DNA of 11,666 bases from Caldisericota bacterium (GTDB lineage: Bacteria; Caldisericota; Caldisericia; Cryosericales; Cryosericaceae): assembly GCA_026390215.1 (NCBI GenBank), contig JAPLGJ010000057.1:1-11666 (forward strand). Reading direction: 5' to 3'. Below are positions 7,111 through 11,666 of this stretch, in pieces. The position numbers and the translations under genes were made by a program. The stretch's first letter is position 1. Every line of letters begins with the position of its first letter. The notes below the pieces were generated by a model, which was not told the DNA's origin, made no database searches, and saw nothing but the letters and a program-made list of their open reading frames with translations.

Positions 7111-7638
7111 GTGAAGAGAAAGGGATTTACACTGATCGAGTTGATGGTGGTTATCGCCATCATCATTATTCTTGCAGCAATTGCCATCCCCAACTACCTC
7201 AAGATGACCGAGCGTGCCAAGAAGTCGCGCCTGCAGTCTGATTTTGCGACGCTGGCAACGGTCCTTGAGACCTTCAAGACCGACTGGGGTGCGTACCCGA
7301 TAGTAACCAGTGCTTTGCCCGTCATCACCCCTGGGAACCGTATTTTCGGGGAACTCTCCGGCACCGTCGCCGGCGCTGTCCAGAACGTCGTGGCGAACAC
7401 AAATGCTGTGGGTGAGAAGGGGCCCATCGAGTACCTCAAGGCCGGTACCATGACCAGCATGGTCAACCCATTCTCGTCCCTACTCGCAGATGCGATCCAG
7501 TACCTGTCGGATACTGACGGCATAAACTGGGTCGTCTATGTTGATACCAAGATCGCCCTGACTCCGGTCATGTACCGCACGGATGGCAGTTCGACCGTAT
7601 CGTATTGCGCTACTGTGGGCGCGGTTCCTGCCCCATAG
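7111..7638 (+). CDS. Type IV prepilin, probable major pilin (PilA/GspG-like)
   Basis: Pilin subunit of 175 residues from GTG 7111. AAGGAGGA (7099-7106), with GGAGG 5 bases from the start, is one of the strongest RBSs in the window. The class III signal is MKRKG followed by FTLIELMVVIAIIIILAAIAIP, with cleavage after Gly5 and the conserved Glu at mature position 5. The globular part shares LATVLETFKTDWG-YP, SM-NPF and W-V-YV ... YRTD with the prepilin at 6167, so the two arose by duplication. A single Cys near the C terminus cannot form an intramolecular disulphide. Its own promoter, long leader, strong RBS and canonical signal make it the best candidate for the main fibre subunit. The sequence does not prove that; the paralogue could be the main subunit instead. 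Confidence 0.9.
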   Translation: MKRKGFTLIELMVVIAIIIILAAIAIPNYLKMTERAKKSRLQSDFATLATVLETFKTDWGAYPIVTSALPVITPGNRIFGELSGTVAGAVQNVVANTNAVGEKGPIEYLKAGTMTSMVNPFSSLLADAIQYLSDTDGINWVVYVDTKIALTPVMYRTDGSSTVSYCATVGAVPAP

Positions 7639-7881
7639 GCCGAGGAACGCTACTGCCTTTGGGGTCAGCTGGTAAAGACCTCCGAAGTAGTAAGGTGGTT
7701 TGGTTCGCCGGAGCCCGTGAGGGCTCCGGCGAGAGAGGAAGAGTTCTGGGGTCGCGGAAAGCCGGTCAGTTTTCCTGGGCTTCAGGGCACGGTGGTGGGT
7801 CCGCGAGATGCTTCGCAATATGGACTTGCAAATGCTGCAAACTGGTATATGGTTAGTACAGGTAAGCAAGTGAGGCAAACG
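7639..7881 (+). promoter_or_regulatory. Structured intergenic region between the probable major pilin and the minor pilins
   Basis: These 243 bases hold no supported gene but a series of possible stem-loops. (1) CTACT 7650-7654 with AGTAG 7686-7690, enclosing GGGGTC 7661-7666 with GACCTC 7677-7682. (2) A perfect 11-bp stem at 7706-7731. (3) CGCGGA 7753-7758 with TCCGCG 7800-7805, enclosing AAGCC 7759-7763 with GGCTT 7778-7782 and CAG/CTG. (4) TTGCA 7826-7830 with TGCAA 7836-7840. TGGTATATG at 7843-7851 resembles an extended -10 but lacks a good -35. Possible roles are a processing or stability barrier between pilin and minor-pilin messages, or a 5' regulatory RNA for the PilV-like gene. Confidence 0.4.
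7706..7731 (+). other. Perfect 11-bp hairpin with GUGA (GNRA) tetraloop
   Basis: CGCCGGAGCCC (7706-7716), loop GTGA (7717-7720) and GGGCTCCGGCG (7721-7731) form an uninterrupted stem 68 bases after the prepilin stop. There is no following T-tract (AGAGAGGAAG), so it is not an ordinary intrinsic terminator. Highly stable hairpins in such positions often protect upstream mRNA from 3' exonucleases, and GNRA loops are common in structured RNAs. Confidence 0.6.
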
Positions 7882-8874
7882 ATGAGCGATAGAGCAGCGC
7901 ACCAGTCATACGTTGGATCAAGGGCAGTAGTGTCGCCTCACGGTCCGACTTCAGCCTCTCGCTCTTCATGCCGTCGCAGTGGCTTCACCCCCCGGGGACT
8001 TTTTCACAATCCGAGGGGCTTCACTCTTGTAGAAGTGGTAGTTGCCGCTGCGATTCTGCTCATCCTCCTTATTGGATTGTCAGGTGTGTTCGCGCGTGGC
8101 GTGACCGGCTTCAAGCAGGCCCAGCTGGTGACCATGGCGCAGAACCTGGCCGAGTTCCAGGTGGAGGACCTCAAGAACCTTGCGCCGAGCGTACTCAACC
8201 AGCTGGTGTTTGGAAAGGATGCCGACCCGGCGGTGGGCTACCAGGACGTCAACTATCCCTATCCGACTCGCGACGCGATGGCAGAGAACTATGACGCTGC
8301 TGCGCGGGGTAACGATGAGAAGTTCTGGATGTATGACTCCGGAAAGCTTCGGACGGACTTTATGGTTGACGGCGTTACGCTCATCGGTACCACGTATGTG
8401 GCGGGGACCACAGCCATGCCGGCGATACCGACCGATACTGACGTATTGCTGGGGAGCAACATCGTCGTCGAGCGGTACGGGATCGACCAGGTCACCGGGG
8501 ATCCCCTCTATTGGGAGGACGGTGGAATATGGTACTCCTGGGATGGAGTAACGCGGACTGATCTGCCTGGGGTGCCACCCGGGGGAACCTTCTACTACTA
8601 TCGGATTGTCCTCGAGAAGGAGGCCTACCCGCTGTTCAGCAGGCAGGTGCGTGTGGTCCAGTACGACGTGAGCACTCCCGATGGTTCTGATGTCTGGAGC
8701 ACGGCACTGGATGAGACCCTGTATCGGACCTTTCAGGGAGACGCGCGCACCAAGTTCGACTACGAGATAGTCATCTGGTACAAGCAGAACGGCGTCGACC
8801 GCGTCCTGTTTCGGTCGGGCGGCACCATTGCAGTTCCATTTGCAGCCGTGGACACTTGCGGGAGCGTCTCATGA
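7882..8874 (+). CDS. PilV/GspI-like minor prepilin with a long N-terminal leader
   Basis: Minor pilin of the priming/tip complex, 330 residues from ATG 7882. The start is supported by GTGAGG (7870-7875), 6 bases upstream. It places the cleavage motif RG followed by FTLVEVVVAAAILLILLIGL after residue 46, a very long leader for this family (usually 6-25). A GTG at 7930 with AAGGG upstream is the alternative and still leaves a 30-residue leader. After the hydrophobic helix, MAQNLAEFQVEDLKNLAP is typical of PilV/GspI (aligned LA...E-L residues). Glu is present at mature position 5. The rest is beta-rich with many Tyr and Trp and no recognised domain, and is larger than usual for PilV. The leader contains an in-frame earlier GFT (34-36), 12 codons before the real GFT. 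The gene overlaps the next by 4 bases (ATGA). Confidence 0.8.
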   Translation: MSDRAAHQSYVGSRAVVSPHGPTSASRSSCRRSGFTPRGLFHNPRGFTLVEVVVAAAILLILLIGLSGVFARGVTGFKQAQLVTMAQNLAEFQVEDLKNLAPSVLNQLVFGKDADPAVGYQDVNYPYPTRDAMAENYDAAARGNDEKFWMYDSGKLRTDFMVDGVTLIGTTYVAGTTAMPAIPTDTDVLLGSNIVVERYGIDQVTGDPLYWEDGGIWYSWDGVTRTDLPGVPPGGTFYYYRIVLEKEAYPLFSRQVRVVQYDVSTPDGSDVWSTALDETLYRTFQGDARTKFDYEIVIWYKQNGVDRVLFRSGGTIAVPFAAVDTCGSVS

Positions 8875-9431
8875 AACGCCGCGCCGGGTTTACGCTCATC
8901 GAAGTCATGATCGTGGTGGCCGTGACCGTCATCCTGCTGGGTGCGGTGTTCGCGGTCAACTTCCGCATTACCGACTTGTGGCGGACCGAGCGCGTGCGGC
9001 AGGCGCTTCAGCAGAATTTCCGCTTTGCGGCCGACGTCATGACGACGAATCTGCGTCAGGCCACGAGCGTCAGCCTGCCCGCCCAGAACACCATGGGCGA
9101 CGTGCTTACCTTTGACTACATCGCGACGCCGTCTCCCAGCGAGACGAGGCACCGCGTCACCTATAGCCGAGTCGTGAACGGCGATTACTGTCATGTCCAG
9201 CGTCGGGAGATCCAAGTCGTCGATGCCGGCGGTGGTGTGTGGACTGAAACGGGCACGCCTACCATCACGGCAGTCACCGAGGAGATCTCGTCTCTTGCTG
9301 CACTGCATTTCATCCAGCGCGGTTCACGCGTGGTCACCATTCTGGTCGCACAATATGGTTCGGGCGGAGCGGCGCAGACGGTCAGCTACGTGCTTCAAAC
9401 GTCTGTCCGTACACTATATGAGGGAACGTGA
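8871..9431 (+). CDS. PilW/GspJ-like minor prepilin
   Basis: Minor pilin of 186 residues from ATG 8871, overlapping the previous stop as ATGA, so translation is coupled; GGGAG (8860-8864) lies 6 bases upstream. The class III signal is MKRRAG followed by FTLIEVMIVVAVTVILLG, with Glu at mature position 5. After the helix, QQNFRFAADVMTTNLRQATSV matches the PilW/GspJ pattern of an amphipathic helix ending in an LRQA-type motif. The remainder is a short beta-rich domain with one Cys. In T2SS and T4P this subunit joins the I, K and H types to form the tip complex that starts fibre assembly. The family assignment rests on the N-terminal pattern and gene order; it is firm as a prepilin, good as PilW-like. 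Confidence 0.82.
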   Translation: MKRRAGFTLIEVMIVVAVTVILLGAVFAVNFRITDLWRTERVRQALQQNFRFAADVMTTNLRQATSVSLPAQNTMGDVLTFDYIATPSPSETRHRVTYSRVVNGDYCHVQRREIQVVDAGGGVWTETGTPTITAVTEEISSLAALHFIQRGSRVVTILVAQYGSGGAAQTVSYVLQTSVRTLYEGT

Positions 9432-9469
9432 TATCGAGAGCAGCACGACTGCTCCGGAGGGAGATACCC

Positions 9470-10891
9470 ATGAGAGACATTCGGCGAATTGAGCGGCGTC
9501 CGGGGTTCGTTCTGTTGACCGTAACGCTGGTTGGGGCGCTGTTGTTCATCTCGGCGCTGATGTTCGTCAGCCAGCTGACGACCGAGAGCCATGTGACCAA
9601 GACAGATGCCTATTTCAAGTCGGCCCTCAACATTGCTGAGACTGGCCTGAGCAACATGCTCATGGATATCTCGCAGAGCAAGGGAACGGAGACATGGGCA
9701 GTTCCATTTGCGAACGGCACTACAACGGTTCGTCCGGCTGAAGCCGACGGTGCGGTACATGGCACGTATCAGGAGACGGTTCAGGCCATCGGAACGCTCA
9801 AGGTCATCGACGCAACAGACCCCTACAATGTCGTCTACTCCCGCAATATTCAGGTTACATCCATTGGCGTGGTCTACCCGCCTTCAGTTCCATCGATATA
9901 CATGGCGGGCAACGGTGCGTACGTCGCACGCCGTGCCGTGCGCTCAAACGCAGTGGCAGTGTGGACACACAGCCAAACTTGGTCAGAAGCTGGCGAACCG
10001 GATACTTTTGCCGTCAGGTATGGGATATTTACGGGAGGCAATTTAGTCATCAAGGGGTCGTCGCAGGAGATCCACGGCGACGTATTTGCCAATGGTGACG
10101 TCTACATTCAGAAGGCCAGTGGTCTGGTGGGTGGAGATGCCTATGCCGCGGGCACCGTGACAGGGGGCATCCCAGACGGTGACAAGTTTCCAGGAAAACC
10201 GCCCATCAGATTCCCCGAGATCGACATCGCTAGCTTGCAGAAGCAATTTGACGCGTACTTGCGTGGTGTGTATCCTTACGATGGGACGGTCCTCGGTCGG
10301 ACCGACACAAGCGATTCTGTCCTTGGCAAGATCAATCGGGGGATTTACAAGGTGGACCAGCTGGTCACCGCAGCTCGTACGGACCTGGTTACCGGGCTAT
10401 ATGAGCTCCCGTCGATGACGCCTATCACGTCCGATGTGCGCAGTGCACTCATCGACCCGACGGCCGTGTACTACTTCGACGGTGACGTCAAGCTGGCGAG
10501 CAGCTCGGCCCTGTCGGGCACCATCGTCATTGACGGCAAGTTCTTCATCAGTGGCAACGTTGAGGTTGGTACGGCTGGCACGCTGGTCAATATCATCGCT
10601 ACGGGCGATGTCACCAAGGACACAGGCTGCAGCCTGATCAACGGCGTTGTCTACACGGGTGGCTCATTCACAGGGCGCGGTACGGCAGACATCAACGGCG
10701 CGCTGATTGCGCGCAACAGCGTTGATATGAGTGGTAACTTCAACGTAACGTACAAGAGCGGACTTCCAGGCCTTCCCGTTGATGGCGATTATGACAAACC
10801 CCATTTAGTCTCCGAGGCATATACGTTGGACGGGCTGAATCGACTTCCCTCAGGCGAACGCATGTGGCAGGAGGTCACGGACCTCAACTGA
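9470..10891 (+). CDS. PilX/GspK-like minor pilin with a large beta-rich C-terminal domain
   Basis: Candidate tip minor pilin, 473 residues. ATG 9470 is chosen because GGAGGGAG (9456-9463) lies just upstream; an in-frame GTG at 9428 overlaps the previous stop (GTGA) but has no such site. The N terminus has RRPG (9-12) followed by FVLLTVTLVGALLFISALMF, with Thr instead of Glu at mature position 5, as is common in PilX and GspK proteins. AETGL (56-60) matches the PilX-N motif. Two Gly/Val/Asp-rich stretches, about 188-240 and 334-430, have short alternating strands (GDV, GNV, GTV) suggesting a beta-helix-like fold. It is much longer than typical PilX (about 200 residues) and longer than many GspK proteins. 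It is followed 22 bases later by the FimT-like gene. Confidence 0.75.
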   Translation: MRDIRRIERRPGFVLLTVTLVGALLFISALMFVSQLTTESHVTKTDAYFKSALNIAETGLSNMLMDISQSKGTETWAVPFANGTTTVRPAEADGAVHGTYQETVQAIGTLKVIDATDPYNVVYSRNIQVTSIGVVYPPSVPSIYMAGNGAYVARRAVRSNAVAVWTHSQTWSEAGEPDTFAVRYGIFTGGNLVIKGSSQEIHGDVFANGDVYIQKASGLVGGDAYAAGTVTGGIPDGDKFPGKPPIRFPEIDIASLQKQFDAYLRGVYPYDGTVLGRTDTSDSVLGKINRGIYKVDQLVTAARTDLVTGLYELPSMTPITSDVRSALIDPTAVYYFDGDVKLASSSALSGTIVIDGKFFISGNVEVGTAGTLVNIIATGDVTKDTGCSLINGVVYTGGSFTGRGTADINGALIARNSVDMSGNFNVTYKSGLPGLPVDGDYDKPHLVSEAYTLDGLNRLPSGERMWQEVTDLN

Positions 10892-10913
10892 TGGACGTGT
10901 GGGTGGACGTGAG

Positions 10914-11447
10914 ATGAAGGCCGGACGACGGGGGGTCACCCTCATCGAGTTGATGGTGGTCATGGCGGTGGTCATCGTGTTGACAGGCACGTCATTTGCC
11001 TACGGCGGGACATTCCTTGCGCGCCGCCAAGTGGAGAGTGTTGCCTTCCAGCTCGTGCAGGACCTGCGCGACGTCCAGTCGACGGCTGTTTTCACCCGCA
11101 GGTATGTCAAGGTGTCCTTCTTCCCCGCTGCCAACTACTACACGTATGAGCGGTCGGCCGGCGGGGCCGTCGTGCGCCGTGAACTGACCAGCGCAGCCGG
11201 GTTCGTCAGTTTCGTCACCGGCTCGCCGACTGCTGGCGATTCGGTACACCTCACAAGTGCCGAGCAGAGCCCGCCCAAGACACAGGTTGACCTGTACTTC
11301 ACGCCGGGTGGATCAGCCTCCACCTCCGGGAGTTCCGTGGCACTTGTCGATAGTGAGGCGCGCATTTCGCTGACGTCGCGGTCAGGTGCCATGGTCGACG
11401 TCTTTGTTTCCTCGATCATCGGCCGCATCCGGATGGCTTGGCGCTAG
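10914..11447 (+). CDS. FimT/GspH-like minor prepilin
   Basis: Minor pilin of 177 residues from ATG 10914. GGTGGA (10902-10907) is a moderate RBS 6 bases upstream; a GTG at 10899 would only add five residues. The signal is MKAGRRG followed by VTLIELMVVMAVVIVLTG, with Val rather than Phe at the mature N terminus and Glu at position 5. After the helix, a basic ARRQVESVAFQLVQDLRDVQSTAVFTRRYVKVSF segment is the GspH/FimT pattern: an amphipathic helix with LRDVQSTA leading into the first strand. The rest is a small beta domain rich in Ser and Gly. It is the last gene of the operon, ahead of a strong terminator. It supplies the H-type member of the minor pilin set. Confidence 0.85.
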   Translation: MKAGRRGVTLIELMVVMAVVIVLTGTSFAYGGTFLARRQVESVAFQLVQDLRDVQSTAVFTRRYVKVSFFPAANYYTYERSAGGAVVRRELTSAAGFVSFVTGSPTAGDSVHLTSAEQSPPKTQVDLYFTPGGSASTSGSSVALVDSEARISLTSRSGAMVDVFVSSIIGRIRMAWR

Positions 11448-11474
11448 ATCAGTCATAATGCAGGTTTGAATGCC

Positions 11475-11501
11475 GGCCCAGCCATCAGGCTGGGCCTTTT
11501 T
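11475..11501 (+). terminator. Rho-independent terminator ending the pilus operon
   Basis: GGCCCAGCC (11475-11483) and GGCTGGGCC (11488-11496) form a perfect 9-bp stem around ATCA, followed directly by five T. It lies 27 bases after the stop of the FimT-like gene and has the full intrinsic terminator layout. Confidence 0.92.
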
Positions 11502-11558
11502 GATTGCCACTGTCGGGCGCATCCAAGTGGAGTGGGACCTGCAGTAGGGTTGGTCCGC

Positions 11559-11586
11559 TTGACAGTGCAGCAGTCCTGACTATGAT
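11559..11586 (+). promoter_or_regulatory. Sigma70-type promoter reading toward the right edge
   Basis: TTGACA (11559-11564) and TATGAT (11581-11586), 16 bases apart, are near-consensus and sit just after the operon terminator. The predicted start is near 11593. It must serve a transcription unit that begins beyond the window or the small element directly downstream. Confidence 0.75.
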
Positions 11587-11616
11587 GTGATCGTTCGACA
11601 CGCAGAGGGTGGAAGA

Positions 11617-11655
11617 GTGAAGGCCATGCGCGACGAGAGAAGCGCAAGGTCTTGA
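11617..11655 (+). CDS. Candidate 12-codon leader peptide
   Basis: GTG 11617 follows GAGGG (11605-11609) at 7-base spacing and opens MKAMRDERSARS, then TGA. It begins about 25 bases after the predicted start of transcription and lies almost wholly inside the terminator-like hairpin at 11620-11663. It contains three Arg codons (CGC, AGA, AGG), two of them of the kind usually rare in GC-rich genomes. This matches the arrangement of a translated leader in transcription attenuation, but so short an ORF can occur by chance. Confidence 0.3.
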   Translation: MKAMRDERSARS

Positions 11656-11663
11656 CTTTTTTT
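11620..11663 (+). terminator. Terminator-like hairpin in the leader of the right-edge transcript
   Basis: AAGGCC (11620-11625) pairs with GGTCTT (11648-11653, one G-T pair). After an A-A mismatch, TGCGC (11627-11631) pairs with GCGCA (11642-11646) around a 10-base loop. Three bases later come seven T (11657-11663). The gap before the T-tract is slightly long for an intrinsic terminator. If active, it would end a transcript of about 70 bases from the promoter at 11559-11586. Confidence 0.45.
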
Positions 11664-11666
11664 GCT

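Noticed and set aside
7826..7851. Promoter from TTGCAA (7826) and TATATG (7846)
   Set aside because: The spacing is only 14 bases. The TGG-TATATG could be an extended -10, but without a -35 it is too weak to list separately.
7639..7881. c-di-GMP-I (GEMM) riboswitch ahead of the PilV-like gene
   Set aside because: Such riboswitches often precede pilus genes, but I could not find the expected GGCAAACC and GACGCAAAGCC core elements here or in 6768-7110.
7717..7881. Extending the PilV-like protein to a GTG at 7717
   Set aside because: The start lies in the loop of the 11-bp hairpin, has no suitable RBS, and the added residues look non-coding.
1..11666. tRNA or rRNA genes, CRISPR arrays, insertion sequences
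   Set aside because: I saw no cloverleaf-type sequence, no regularly spaced repeats, no transposase and no terminal inverted repeats.

Overview
This window is most of a type IV pilus (T4P) assembly locus, read entirely on the + strand. The base composition is GC-rich. Starts are ATG, GTG and TTG behind strong GGAGG-type ribosome binding sites, and there are two good sigma70-type promoters, so the host is a bacterium. Nothing in the window fixes the phylum. Pairing a PilB extension ATPase with a PilT retraction ATPase points to a retractable type IVa-like pilus rather than a type II secretion system. The PilM/N/O/P/Q alignment and secretin genes and the prepilin peptidase (PilD) are not here and would have to lie elsewhere.

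Layout. Bases 1-2061 hold the 3' part of a large gene for a proline-rich then helical/TPR-like protein, open at the left edge. It is followed after short gaps by pilB (2076-3779), pilT (3790-4875), pilC (4897-6147) and a TTG-started prepilin (6167-6697) with Asp instead of Glu at mature position 5. A 413-base non-coding gap follows, carrying a TTGACA promoter, a roughly 340-base leader with several possible hairpins and a 13-base palindrome. A second prepilin (7111-7638), a paralogue of the first, comes next; it has a canonical signal and a very strong RBS and is the best candidate for the major pilin. A second non-coding gap of 243 bases contains several stem-loops, one a perfect 11-bp stem with a GNRA loop. 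Then come four minor-pilin-type genes: PilV-like (7882-8874), PilW-like (8871-9431), PilX-like (9470-10891) and FimT/GspH-like (10914-11447), and a textbook Rho-independent terminator (11475-11501). A new promoter at 11559-11586 fires toward the right edge. It is followed at once by a 12-codon ORF embedded in a terminator-like hairpin, which looks like an attenuator or a small RNA.

How the genes work together (family knowledge plus inference). PilC is the inner-membrane platform on which the PilB hexamer drives pilin polymerisation and the PilT hexamer drives depolymerisation. The prepilins at 6167 and 7111 supply the fibre. The PilV/PilW/PilX/FimT set corresponds to the GspI/J/K/H priming complex that starts and caps the fibre. 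The upstream TPR-like protein is probably an accessory or scaffold factor. The promoter and structured gaps around the second prepilin suggest its expression is set separately from the rest of the operon.

Most of the locus is a recognisable T4P system. The parts that known families do not explain are the two structured non-coding gaps, the Asp5 prepilin paralogue, the unusually long PilV-like leader with a duplicated GFT motif, the enlarged beta-rich PilX-like protein and the leader-peptide/terminator element at the right end.
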